Shown: one piece after another, positions 41,463 to 49,586 of the stretch
How the letters are laid out: each line of letters begins with the position of its first letter
How positions within the stretch are numbered: position 1 is the first letter of the stretch
Assembly: GCF_029210485.1 (NCBI RefSeq)
Contig: NZ_JARGET010000008.1
Coordinates: forward strand, 1-64,000
Direction: 5' to 3'
Source of the DNA: Hoeflea sp. YIM 152468
GTDB taxonomy: Bacteria > Pseudomonadota > Alphaproteobacteria > Rhizobiales > Rhizobiaceae
DNA length: 64,000 nt
Program-made: the position numbers and the translations under genes
The notes under the pieces: generated by a model
Databases searched by the model: none
What the model was told of the DNA's origin: nothing
The model's input: only the letters and a program-made list of their open reading frames with translations

Positions 41463-41492
41463 TCATTTCCCCTTGAAACAAAGGGGAAATGA
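41463..41492 (-). promoter_or_regulatory. Perfect inverted repeat covering the luxI ribosome-binding site
   Basis: Arms TCATTTCCCCTT (41463-41474) and AAGGGGAAATGA (41481-41492) are perfectly complementary over 12 bp with a 6-nt spacer, and occupy most of the 43-bp luxR-luxI gap. On the luxI mRNA the second arm contains the AAGGGG Shine-Dalgarno sequence, so folding would mask it. The CCCCTT/AAGGGG core could also be a LuxR-type DNA site. Confidence 0.85.
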
Positions 41493-41504
41493 TAAGCAGG
41501 CGGG

Positions 41505-42260
41505 CTAGGTCATGTCGCCTAGCGATTCCGCCAGTTGACCGAGGTTGATTTCGCCCCGCTGGAGAGCCCGGGCGACCGCGTGGACGGTGTTGCTGGCATT
41601 GAGCTTATGGCGGATGCTGGCGGTATGATAGCGGATCGTCTGTTCGCTTACGCCCAGGATTACCGACACTTCCCAGCAGGATTTTCCCGCCGATGTCCAC
41701 AACAGCACTTCGCGCTCGCGATCGCTCAGCGTGGCGCGGACGGGTTGCCTTTGCTGGCGGCGTTCGATGGCCGAGGATGTGTAGATGGCCAACAGGTTGA
41801 GCGCGCCGCGATCCCTCGGGCTCAGATCGAGTTTTTCCGGGCCGCCAAAGGAGATGGCCGACAGCCACTCATCGCGTGAGAACACCGGCACCACATAACC
41901 ATCCACCAGGCCATGTTCGGCAGCCTTGCCGGCAATGGCGACTGCACCGTCGCGTGCGGTGAACTGCGGCTGGGCTTCCGACCAGACAAACGGCGCGACA
42001 GTCGAATAGACCTGCTGGCAGACCGCATCGTTCCTGGCGTAATCCTGTTCCACATACAGATCCCACCATTCCTGCGGGAAACGGTTGGATTTGACCAGTG
42101 GATCAATCGGATTGTTGCCGACCGGCAGACCGGTATAGATCATGTGGTGAAAGCCGAAATCCCCGACCACGCGCAACAAATCATCAAGCAGGTCGTCTAT
42201 GCTGCCGTGGCTTTCGACCCGCTCAATGTATTCGAAAACCGAAATGTCCTGCGCACTCAT
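41505..42260 (-). CDS. LuxR family quorum-sensing transcriptional regulator
   Basis: A 251-residue autoinducer-binding regulator. The ligand-pocket residues correspond to TraR with a constant offset of 8: Trp65, Tyr69, Asp78, Trp93 and Gly121. The C-terminal HTH (about residues 178-238, LSDREREVLLWTSAGKSCWEVSVILGVSEQTIRYH) keeps the Glu-Leu-Gly set. It therefore should bind an acyl-homoserine lactone and DNA. It lies directly upstream of luxI in the same orientation, a layout that allows readthrough. Confidence 0.95.
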   Translation of the reverse strand: MSAQDISVFEYIERVESHGSIDDLLDDLLRVVGDFGFHHMIYTGLPVGNNPIDPLVKSNRFPQEWWDLYVEQDYARNDAVCQQVYSTVAPFVWSEAQPQFTARDGAVAIAGKAAEHGLVDGYVVPVFSRDEWLSAISFGGPEKLDLSPRDRGALNLLAIYTSSAIERRQQRQPVRATLSDREREVLLWTSAGKSCWEVSVILGVSEQTIRYHTASIRHKLNASNTVHAVARALQRGEINLGQLAESLGDMT

Positions 42261-42597
42261 TGGGTAACCTGAAATTATTTCGCTCTAAAATGCCCGACTC
42301 CGGCCATGGCAGGCGGACGATACCCCTTAAAAAAGTATGGCGCAATTCTCAATGTTGGTTGTGCATGGAAGGCTGCAAGTGTCAGAAGCAAAGGCGCAAG
42401 ATTGACTTTCGATAGCCTTGCCTCATGCATGCTGCGTCACGTGTGTTTATTAGCGTTGCTTAAAGTCTTCGCAGTCAATGTTTTAAGCCAGTACCAGTGC
42501 CGCCATGCGCGTGCGCCGCAGTCTTCGCCCGAGCCCGCCCGGCCGGCGGAACAGATGGGCAGGCCACGCCCGGGCAGGCGGTATAAGCTGGCCGGAC
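42261..42597. other. luxR upstream region without a recognisable gene
   Basis: 337 bases between luxR and cbpM, both leftward. It should contain the luxR promoter. ATACCCCTTAAAAAAGTAT at 42319-42337 has short ATAC/GTAT ends and a CCCCTT core shared with the luxI repeat, but is not a good dyad. No gene is supported. Confidence 0.5.
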
Positions 42598-42936
42598 TCA
42601 GCCGCCGTCCGACGGTTTGGTCTGCGACAGTGCCTCAAGAACAGCGGCCTTGACCTCCTCGTCCTGCGCCAGCACCGCCTGGCTCAGCGTGTGCAGCCGC
42701 TGGCGGGTTTCGTGCAACTGGTCGAGCAGCCCCAGAACCACTGGAAGGGTTTCCTCCTCGACATCCATATCAAAGCGCAGGGTGCAGATCAGCCGCACGC
42801 GGGCATACTGGATTTCGGTGAACATCGGCTCCACCGGATCGGGCTCGGCCTCAATCAACGCGTCGCGGATCCATCGGTCCAGATCGTCCCGCGTCAGTTC
42901 CGGCGCCAGCAGGATGACCTCTTCAAGTTTTCTCAT
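42598..42936 (-). CDS. cbpM: Chaperone modulatory protein CbpM
   Basis: A 112-residue MerR-like helical protein that binds the J-domain of CbpA and restrains its co-chaperone and DNA-binding activity. Pattern: RKLEEVILLAPELTRDDLDRWIRDALI, then FTEIQYARVRLICTLRFDMDVEEETLPVVLGLLDQLHETRQRLHTL. ATG 42936 overlaps the cbpA stop by one base; GTG 42939 is a possible alternative, with AAGGAG upstream of both. Confidence 0.92.
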   Translation of the reverse strand: MRKLEEVILLAPELTRDDLDRWIRDALIEAEPDPVEPMFTEIQYARVRLICTLRFDMDVEEETLPVVLGLLDQLHETRQRLHTLSQAVLAQDEEVKAAVLEALSQTKPSDGG

Positions 42937-43883
42937 CACAGAATCTCCTTGCGCGGGGTTTGCCTATGGCGCGGTGTCCATGAGTCGAGGAATTCCGCCA
43001 GCTCCGGCTCTTCCTGGACCGGCAGCACCACTTTCAGCGTGACATATTGATGGCCTTTCTGACCGGTTTTGGCGTTGCGGATGCCACGATCCTTCAGCCG
43101 CAGCCGGGCGCCGGTGTTGGAGCCTTTCGGGACCGTCAGGCTGACCGGGCCGGAAAGTGTCGGCACCTCGATCCGGGCGCCGAGCACCGCTTCCTTGAGC
43201 GACACCGGAACTTCGAGATGGACGTCATCGGCCTTGCGGACGAAATGCGCGTCGGGCTGGATATGCAGTTCGATATAGGCATCGCCGGCCGGACCGCCGC
43301 CAAATCCGGGCATGCCCTGACCCTTCAGCCGCAGGGTCTGGCGATCCTCGGCGCCTTCGGGAATGGTGACCTTGAGGGTCTTGCCGTCCGGCAATTGCAG
43401 GGTCTGCACCCCACCCTTGGCGGCTGTCCTGAAGGGCACCCGCAGCGTGTAGCTGACATCCTGGCCCCGGGCCTTCATCCCCGCTTGCCTGCCGCCGCCC
43501 ATGCCTCCACCCATGCCTCCACCCATGCCGCCGGCCCTGCCGCCAAAGGCGCGGGCGAGGAAGTCCTCGAGATCTTCATTGCTGGCAAACCCGTCCTGTG
43601 CGGCGTGGGCCCCCGAACCGGCCTGGCCTGCGTAGTCGCGATAAAAGTGCTGCTGGGTTTCGGCTCCCGACGCATCGATCTCGCCGGCGTCGAAGCGGCG
43701 GCGCCTGTCCTTGTCCTTGAGGAACTCGTAAGCGCCCGAGATAGTCTTGAAACGGGCCTCGGCCTGCTTGTCGTCGGGATGCAGGTCCGGATGATGTTTC
43801 TTGGCCAGCCGCTTGAAGGCCTGCTTGATCTCTGCATCCGTGGCCTGTTTGCTCACGCCGAGGCTATCATAAGGATTTTTCAT
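42936..43883 (-). CDS. cbpA: Curved DNA-binding J-domain protein CbpA
   Basis: A 315-residue DnaJ-class co-chaperone and nucleoid protein. J-domain at residues 1-70 with the HPD motif (KKHHPDLHPDD), a Gly/Met-rich linker (GGMGGGMGGGMGGGRQ, about residues 117-132), and the two C-terminal beta-barrel domains (VTIPEGAEDRQTLRLKGQG; VPVSLKEAVLGARIEVPTL). No zinc-finger cysteines, which distinguishes it from DnaJ. The start at ATG 43883 matches the conserved MKNPYDSLGV opening; the longer open frame runs through the tRNA. cbpM follows with overlap. Confidence 0.95.
   Translation of the reverse strand: MKNPYDSLGVSKQATDAEIKQAFKRLAKKHHPDLHPDDKQAEARFKTISGAYEFLKDKDRRRRFDAGEIDASGAETQQHFYRDYAGQAGSGAHAAQDGFASNEDLEDFLARAFGGRAGGMGGGMGGGMGGGRQAGMKARGQDVSYTLRVPFRTAAKGGVQTLQLPDGKTLKVTIPEGAEDRQTLRLKGQGMPGFGGGPAGDAYIELHIQPDAHFVRKADDVHLEVPVSLKEAVLGARIEVPTLSGPVSLTVPKGSNTGARLRLKDRGIRNAKTGQKGHQYVTLKVVLPVQEEPELAEFLDSWTPRHRQTPRKEIL
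43498..43533. repeat. Three 12-bp tandem repeats encoding the Gly-Met linker of cbpA
   Basis: CCCATGCCTCCA at 43498-43509 and 43510-43521 and a variant CCCATGCCGCCG at 43522-43533. They encode repeated Gly-Gly-Met-Gly in the linker, a site where copy number could change by slippage. Confidence 0.85.
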
Positions 43884-44128
43884 TCGGTTCGCTCCAGCCT
43901 TTGTCGCCAATCCGTTGGTTGCGCCACGGACATTGTTCCACTGACAGGTAAGGCATTTCCGCCGCTGTGCAACCGCTTGGCGTGCCCGCTGGCGCGCCTT
44001 TCGGGGTGAGTATGGCACTGGTTGCGGCGCGCCTGCGCTGCGCCAGATCAAACCGCGCGGTTTTGCCGGCAGGTGAGGCCGGCTGGACGGCAGGCGTCTG
44101 GAAACCGGATCGTGAACTTTTGGACAAA

Positions 44129-44203
44129 TGGTGGGCGCGACAGGGATTGAACCTGTGACCCCTGCCGTGTGAAGGCAGTGCTCTCCCGCTGAGCTACGCG
44201 CCC
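44129..44203 (-). tRNA. tRNA-Val (anticodon CAC)
   Basis: 75 nt with encoded CCA. Acceptor GGGCGCG pairs with CGCGCCC, D-arm GCTC-AGCGGGA-GAGC, anticodon stem CTGCC/GGCAG with loop TTCACAC (anticodon CAC), T-arm ACAGG-TTCAATC-CCTGT. Reads GTG codons. Confidence 0.97.
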
Positions 44204-44335
44204 GTCGCTGGTCCGCCTCAGGCGGTGCGAAGGATTTAGCGGCGGTATAGGCGGAGCGCCGGGCTCGCGTCAAGCGCCAGTTCGGCGGAGGCTGCGGTTT
44301 TTCAAGGCCTGGCCCGGTTCACAGCGCCCGCGGGT

Positions 44336-45025
44336 TCAGCCCGCAGTCTGGCGCTGCCCCGTCAGCCGGCCTATCAGATCCGCCGTGAGTTCATCGAAAT
44401 GCTCGATGATGATGTCCGGGTTGAAGCTCGCCACCGGCTTGTCGGAATAGCCGAAGGGCACGGCAATGGCCGGGACGTTGGCGTTTTGCGCCGCCAGGAT
44501 GTCGTTGACGCTGTCTCCGACCATGACGGCGTTGTCCGGGCTGCCGCCGGCTTTGGCGATGGTGCCGAGGATATGGTCGCCATGCGGCTTCCTGACCTTG
44601 AAGGTGTCGCCGCCGGTGATTGCCGCAAAGCGCCGGGTCAGGCCCAGGCAGTCAAGCAGGCTCAGCGCCAGTTGCTCGGACTTGTTGGTGCAGACAGCCA
44701 ATGTCATGCCGGCGGCTTCGAGCCGGTCGAGCGCTGCGATCAATCCGGGGTAGGGCGCAGATTTGCCTGGCATTTCGGCGGCATAATGAACCAGGAAAGC
44801 CTCAAAGGCGGCTTCGAGCTGTTCGGGCGAGGAGGGGTGGTTGTGCAGCGACCAGGCCCGTTCAATCATCACCTTGGCGCCCTGGCCAACCAGCCAGGTC
44901 ATGTCCCCGAAGCTGACAGGGGCGAGAGAATTCAGAGCCAGCACATGGTTGAGGCTGGACATGAGGTCTGGCGCGGTATCGATCAATGTGCCGTCGAGAT
45001 CAAAAACAATCAGGGTGGGTGTCAT
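44336..45025 (-). CDS. gph: Phosphoglycolate phosphatase (HAD-IA)
   Basis: Removes phosphate from 2-phosphoglycolate arising from DNA repair or Rubisco-type side reactions. 229 residues: motif I FDLDGTLIDTAPDL with both Asp residues, cap domain with LVGQGAKVMIERAW, motif II VCTNKSE, motif III Lys in VRKPHGDHIL, motif IV VMVGDSVNDILAA. Length and motif order match rhizobial Gph. It is divergent from rpiA. Confidence 0.93.
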   Translation of the reverse strand: MTPTLIVFDLDGTLIDTAPDLMSSLNHVLALNSLAPVSFGDMTWLVGQGAKVMIERAWSLHNHPSSPEQLEAAFEAFLVHYAAEMPGKSAPYPGLIAALDRLEAAGMTLAVCTNKSEQLALSLLDCLGLTRRFAAITGGDTFKVRKPHGDHILGTIAKAGGSPDNAVMVGDSVNDILAAQNANVPAIAVPFGYSDKPVASFNPDIIIEHFDELTADLIGRLTGQRQTAG

Positions 45026-45260
45026 GCGGGCTCCGGATGAGAAATGTCTGCCGGCGGGTGCCAGCCGGGCGGCGCTGATGTAACAGGGAAGCGGGGTTCG
45101 GGCAATTGCGCCGGGCTGTTTGTGCGGTCTTGCTGCGATGGAACAGGCTTTGCACGTAGGCGGAGCGGAATCACCGGGCCCGAGATGTCATCTCGGGCTT
45201 TGCCTCGCCTGGCTTCCATGCTAACAGGCTCGCCAGTATCAACAACAATGGCAGGCTGGC

Positions 45261-45959
45261 ATGGATGCCCGGCAACTCAAGATCGCCGCAGCGCAGGCGG
45301 CTCTCGCACATGTCGAGGACGGCATGCGGCTGGGGATCGGCACCGGTTCCACCGCGGATGAATTCGTCCGGCTCCTGGCGGAAAAGGTTGCAGGCGGCTT
45401 CAATGTTCAGGGTGTGCCGACGTCCGAGCGCACAGCAAGGCTGTGCGTCGAACTTGGCGTGCCGCTGTTTTCGCTCGATGACCTGCCGGAACTGGATTTG
45501 ACCATTGACGGCGCCGACGAGGTCGACGGCGCTTTGGGATTGATCAAGGGCGGCGGCGGCGCGCTGCTGCGCGAAAAGATCGTTGCGTCGGCCTCGGCGC
45601 GGATGATTGTCATCGCCGATGAATCCAAGCTGGTCGACACGCTCGGGCGGTTTCCCTTGCCGATCGAGGTGGCCCCCTTCGGCCTGACTGCGACACGGCT
45701 TGCAGTCGAGCGGCTGGCCGCCGGGCTGGGGCTGAGCGGCGAGATCGTACAGCGGCCGGACAAGGACGGCCCCTATCTCACCGATGGCGGACATTTTATC
45801 CTTGATGCATCTTTTGGCCGCATTCCCGATGCAGAAGCGCTCGCAAACGGGCTTGTCGCCATCCCCGGCGTGGTCGAACACGGATTGTTTCTCAATATGG
45901 CAAATGCCGTGATCATCGCTTCGCAAAGCGGCGCGCGGACCTTGCTCGCGAAGGATTAA
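45261..45959 (+). CDS. rpiA: Ribose-5-phosphate isomerase A
   Basis: Interconverts ribose 5-phosphate and ribulose 5-phosphate in the pentose phosphate pathway. 232 residues with [15 protein letters not shown] (phosphate loop), [31 protein letters not shown] (catalytic Asp and Glu) and [10 protein letters not shown]. The family length is 220-235. It is followed after 18 bases by a DUF2059 protein, and the two are probably co-transcribed. Confidence 0.97.
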   Translation: MDARQLKIAAAQAALAHVEDGMRLGIGTGSTADEFVRLLAEKVAGGFNVQGVPTSERTARLCVELGVPLFSLDDLPELDLTIDGADEVDGALGLIKGGGGALLREKIVASASARMIVIADESKLVDTLGRFPLPIEVAPFGLTATRLAVERLAAGLGLSGEIVQRPDKDGPYLTDGGHFILDASFGRIPDAEALANGLVAIPGVVEHGLFLNMANAVIIASQSGARTLLAKD

Positions 45960-45977
45960 ACAGGAGTGAAACCGAAC

Positions 45978-46517
45978 ATGACTATCCTCACCGGTCTCAA
46001 GCGTTTCGGCGCCGGCGTGATCGTGGCCTCGAGCATCGCAGTTGCAGGCCAGCCGGCTGTTGCACAGGAGCTGAGCGCCGATCACCTCACCGCAGCCCGC
46101 GCAGCCATCACCGCGCTTAAATCCACCGATCAGTTTGACGGCATCATCCCCGCGTCTGCCGAGCAGTTGAAAACCAACCTGATTCGGGCCAATGCCGACC
46201 TTCAGGAAGTCATCAGCGCCACCATCGACGAGGAAGCGCTGAAGATCGTGCCGCGCCGGGGCGACCTGGAACGGGAAGCCGCGCAGATCTACGCCAAGGC
46301 CTTCAGCAAGGAAGAACTGATCGCGATTGCGGATTTCTACAACTCCGGTCCGGGCAAGAAGCTGATCGACAACGGTCCTCTGGTCACCCGTGAGTTGATC
46401 AAATCCGCCGAAATCTGGTCGGCAGGGGTTAGCCGCGATCTGGCCCAGAACGTCAACAAGGCACTGCAGGAAAAAATCGGAGCCCGCCCGAAGGTGGAAG
46501 ACGACAAGCAGCCTTAA
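45978..46517 (+). CDS. DUF2059 domain-containing secreted protein
   Basis: A 179-residue exported protein. A signal peptide ends near residue 30 (VAGQPAVAQE); the DUF2059 domain follows with VISATIDEEALKIVPRRGDLEREAAQIYAKAFSKEELIAIADFYNSGPGKKLI, whose F-S-x-E-E-L-x-x-x-x-x-F-Y-x-S-x-x-G-K-K pattern defines the family. Periplasmic, function unknown. ATG 45978 is preferred to GTG 45966, which overlaps the AGGAG site. Confidence 0.9.
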   Translation: MTILTGLKRFGAGVIVASSIAVAGQPAVAQELSADHLTAARAAITALKSTDQFDGIIPASAEQLKTNLIRANADLQEVISATIDEEALKIVPRRGDLEREAAQIYAKAFSKEELIAIADFYNSGPGKKLIDNGPLVTRELIKSAEIWSAGVSRDLAQNVNKALQEKIGARPKVEDDKQP

Positions 46518-46584
46518 CCGGCTCTGAGCCCGGACAGCAGGGTGCCAATCGGCGTCACATTGCCGTGATTGGACGGAGGATTGG

Positions 46585-46614
46585 AAGCCCGGGAGCCGTC
46601 TCGGGCTTTTATTT
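46585..46614 (+). terminator. Intrinsic terminator after the DUF2059 gene
   Basis: AAGCCCG (46585-46591) and CGGGCTT (46602-46608) form a stem with a 10-nt loop, followed by TTATTTT. It ends the rpiA operon before gor. Confidence 0.78.
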
Positions 46615-46758
46615 TGACCTCATGTGGTTACATAGGTCGGCGATATGCCGTGTTTCAACGGGAGACAGCGCTGCGCCTCCTGTCGGGTGCCCAAAGGACC
46701 CAGAGGGCGGTGGTGCCCGGACTAGCTCAAGTTCAATTGCTCAATAGGATATCTTGCC

Positions 46759-48147
46759 ATGACCGAATTCGATTACGACCTGTTTGTCATTGGCGGCGGG
46801 TCTGGTGGTGTGCGGACTGCGCGATTGGCGGCGGGACTCGGCAAGAAGGTCGCGATTGCAGAGGAATACCGGTTTGGCGGCACCTGCGTTATCCGCGGGT
46901 GTGTGCCCAAGAAACTCTTCGTCTATGCGTCGCAGTTCTCCGAGCATTTCGAAGATGCGCGCGGGTTTGGCTGGAATGTCGGCCAGAGCACGTTCGACTG
47001 GCCGACGCTGATCGCCAACAAGGATCGCGAGATCGCACGGCTGGAGGGGCTTTACCAGCGCGGGCTGGAAAATGCCGGAGCCGAGATCATTGCCTCGCGC
47101 GCCGAACTCACCGGCCCCAACTCGATCCGGATCATGGCGACCGGGCAGGAGGTCACCGCCCGGCACATCCTGATCGCGGTTGGCGGGCGCCCCAATCCGC
47201 ATGTGGCGCTGCCCGGGCATGAATTGTGCATCGATTCCAACCAGGCCTTTCATCTCGATGACTTGCCCAAGGCCATCGTGATTGCCGGCGGCGGCTACAT
47301 CGCCGTCGAGTTTGCCAATATCTTCCACGGCATGGGCGTGGAGACCACGCTGATCTACCGCGGCCAGCTGATCCTCTCCCGGTTTGACCAGGACATGCGG
47401 CAAGGGCTGCAATCGGCGATGGAGGCGAAGGGCATTCGCATTCTTTGCCATGAAGTGTTCTCGAAGATCGAACGTGGCCCCGATGGCCGTCTGCTTGCCC
47501 ACACATCCGGCGGCAAGGCGCTGGTTGCGGATCAGGTGATGCTGGCGCTGGGCCGCGACCCCTACACAGAAGGGCTCGGTCTGGAGGCGGCGGGTGTCGA
47601 AACCGGCTCCAGGGGCGAAATCCTTGTCGACGAATATTCGCGCAGCAATGTCGAGAGCATCTATGCGGTCGGTGATGTTACCAGCCGGGTCGAACTGACC
47701 CCGGTGGCCATTCACGAAGCCATGTGCCTGGTCGAGACGCTTTACCGCGACAACCCCAGCTCGCCCGACCACGACATGATCGCCACAGCCGTGTTCTCGC
47801 AACCCGAGATCGGCACGGTCGGCCTGTCGGAGGAGGCGGCGGCGAAAAAATATGATGAACTTGAGATCTACCGCGCCGAATTCCGTCCGATGAAGGCGAC
47901 CTTGTCGGGCCGGGCCGAAAAGACCATCATGAAAATCATCGTCAATGCCGAGGACCGCAAGGTGGTTGGCGTTCATATCCTCGGTCACGAGGCCGGCGAG
48001 ATGGCGCAGCTTCTCGGCATCGCGCTGAAAGCCGGCTGCAGCAAGGATGATTTCGACCGCACCATGGCCGTGCATCCGACCGCATCGGAAGAGCTGGTGA
48101 CGATGTACACGCCCAGTTACCGGGTGAAGGCGGGCGAGCGGGTCTGA
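46759..48147 (+). CDS. gor: Glutathione-disulfide reductase
   Basis: NADPH- and FAD-dependent enzyme that regenerates reduced glutathione, 462 residues. FAD-binding DLFVIGGGSGGVRTARLAA, redox-active disulfide Cys43-Cys48 in GGTCVIRGCVPKK, NADPH-binding IVIAGGGYIAVEFANIFHGMG, and the C-terminal dimer-interface HPTASEE with the catalytic His. The VIRGCVPKK variant and the absence of an extra N-terminal domain fit the alphaproteobacterial plant-like group. Confidence 0.97.
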   Translation: MTEFDYDLFVIGGGSGGVRTARLAAGLGKKVAIAEEYRFGGTCVIRGCVPKKLFVYASQFSEHFEDARGFGWNVGQSTFDWPTLIANKDREIARLEGLYQRGLENAGAEIIASRAELTGPNSIRIMATGQEVTARHILIAVGGRPNPHVALPGHELCIDSNQAFHLDDLPKAIVIAGGGYIAVEFANIFHGMGVETTLIYRGQLILSRFDQDMRQGLQSAMEAKGIRILCHEVFSKIERGPDGRLLAHTSGGKALVADQVMLALGRDPYTEGLGLEAAGVETGSRGEILVDEYSRSNVESIYAVGDVTSRVELTPVAIHEAMCLVETLYRDNPSSPDHDMIATAVFSQPEIGTVGLSEEAAAKKYDELEIYRAEFRPMKATLSGRAEKTIMKIIVNAEDRKVVGVHILGHEAGEMAQLLGIALKAGCSKDDFDRTMAVHPTASEELVTMYTPSYRVKAGERV

Positions 48148-48167
48148 TCTCCGCTGCCTGAGCGCCG

Positions 48168-48929
48168 ATGGACCGCACAGCCTTCTTCGAGCATCTGACT
48201 GTCACCGATGCGCGGCTGTTTGCCGGTGGCATGACGGCGGCGCAGCGGGCCGGGCTGTCGCTCAAGCTCGATGTTTGGGCCCGGTGGTATGCCGCAGACT
48301 ATCCGGTCACCTTTCTGGCCGCGGCACTCGGACAGATCTACCGCGAGACCGGCGGACGCATGGAGCCGGTGCTGGAGGCATTTGCGCCGGACCGGAAGAC
48401 TTCGGCCGAACGGTTGCAGGCGGCCTATGATGCGGGACGGCTGAAATGGGTCAAGACACCCTATTGGCTGGCTGACGAGACCGGTCGGCATCCGGTCGGC
48501 GGCGGCGACATCCAGCTCACCCACCGGCGCAATTACCTGGCTGCCGCAGAAAAGCTCAAGGCGCGGTTTGGGGTCAGCATCGGCCTGGCCGAGAATTATG
48601 ACCTGATCCTCGACCCGGTGATCTCAGCCCATGTGGCGTTTTCCGGCATGATCGAGGGCTGGTTCCGGCCCTGCAAACTGGAAGATTTCTGCCGACCTGA
48701 CGGGCTCGATTACGCCGCCGCCCGCGACATCGTCAATGGCGATGCCGGGCTGGTCGGCGCCGAGATCGCCCGCAATTGCCAGATTTTCGAAGCCGCACTG
48801 ATCGTGGCCGGCGCGGATCGTGATTTCGGCCCGCCGGAGGGCGATCCGGTGTGGCCGGAGACCAGGTCGGCCGTTTTGGGCGAGTGGATAATCGCGCGTT
48901 TTCAAGCTGTTGTCCGATTGTTCGGATAA
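48168..48929 (+). CDS. GH19-like lysozyme/chitinase-fold protein
   Basis: A 253-residue protein similar to phage-type and bacterial glycoside hydrolase 19 endolysins: LGQIYRETGGRMEPVLEAF with the probable catalytic Glu, then GGGDIQLTHRRNYLAAAEKLKARFGV, the usual substrate-loop motif (Q-L-T-H-x-x-N-Y), and DPVISAHVAFSGMIEGWF. No signal peptide is visible, so export would need a holin-like route. It starts 20 bases after gor and is probably co-transcribed. It could be a phage remnant or a peptidoglycan-remodelling enzyme. Confidence 0.75.
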   Translation: MDRTAFFEHLTVTDARLFAGGMTAAQRAGLSLKLDVWARWYAADYPVTFLAAALGQIYRETGGRMEPVLEAFAPDRKTSAERLQAAYDAGRLKWVKTPYWLADETGRHPVGGGDIQLTHRRNYLAAAEKLKARFGVSIGLAENYDLILDPVISAHVAFSGMIEGWFRPCKLEDFCRPDGLDYAAARDIVNGDAGLVGAEIARNCQIFEAALIVAGADRDFGPPEGDPVWPETRSAVLGEWIIARFQAVVRLFG

Positions 48930-49042
48930 ATTGAGTCAGCGTGTTGAGAGGGTGAGTCAGGCGGTGCAGGCTGCCGAATTTGAAGCGAGATCTTGCCCCG
49001 CACCCGCGCTTGTCGGGTTCACCCAGCTGCCTTGGTGCCGCC

Positions 49043-49483
49043 TCAGCTCTTCACATGCTGGCTGACCCAATTGACAATCTGACCCGCATCCATGGCACCG
49101 GCCTGGCGGGCCACCTCGCGGCCCTTGTCGAACAGGATGATCAGCGGGATGCCGCGGATCTGGAACCTTGCGCCGACGTTTTGGTGTTGCTCGGTGTCGA
49201 GCTTGGCAAAGCGCACGTTTGGTGACATTTGCGCCGCCGCTTGGGCAAACATCGGCGCCATGCTCCTGCACGGCGCGCACCAGGGCGCCCAGAAATCCAC
49301 CAGCAGCGGCACATCGTCACCCTCGAGATGTTTGGCGAGTTTCGCCTCATCAAGCTCGAACGGGACGCCCGGAAACAGCGCCGCCTTGCAGGCGCCGCAG
49401 GTGGGCCTGGCGTCAAGCCTGGTGGCCGGGACGCGGTTTTTGGCCTGGCAGGCGGGACAGACGATGTGGAGTGGATCAGTCAT
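49043..49483 (-). CDS. trxC: Thioredoxin 2 (zinc-containing)
   Basis: A 146-residue cytoplasmic oxidoreductase with an N-terminal zinc-ribbon (Cys9, Cys12, Cys29, Cys32: IVCPACQ and TCGACK) and a thioredoxin domain with active site WCAPC (Cys69/Cys72) rather than the more common WCGPC. The domain order and length are those of TrxC. It reduces disulfides during oxidative stress. Confidence 0.94.
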   Translation of the reverse strand: MTDPLHIVCPACQAKNRVPATRLDARPTCGACKAALFPGVPFELDEAKLAKHLEGDDVPLLVDFWAPWCAPCRSMAPMFAQAAAQMSPNVRFAKLDTEQHQNVGARFQIRGIPLIILFDKGREVARQAGAMDAGQIVNWVSQHVKS

Positions 49484-49586
49484 GGTTGGCTTTCGGGTCA
49501 GGCGTTAACGGGGACAAGCTGCCCGCCCGCGGCGGGACCGGCCTTGATGCGGATCAAGCGCATCGGGTGGCTTGCCGGGTTGGCGA

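Noticed and set aside
42319-42337. ATACCCCTTAAAAAAGTAT as a lux box for luxR
   Set aside because: Only the outer 4 bp are symmetric; the inner positions do not form a dyad, so I list it only as part of the upstream region.
44129-44203. tRNA-Val as an island integration site
   Set aside because: No integrase gene, no direct repeat of the tRNA 3' end and no shift of base composition nearby; flanking genes are core genes.
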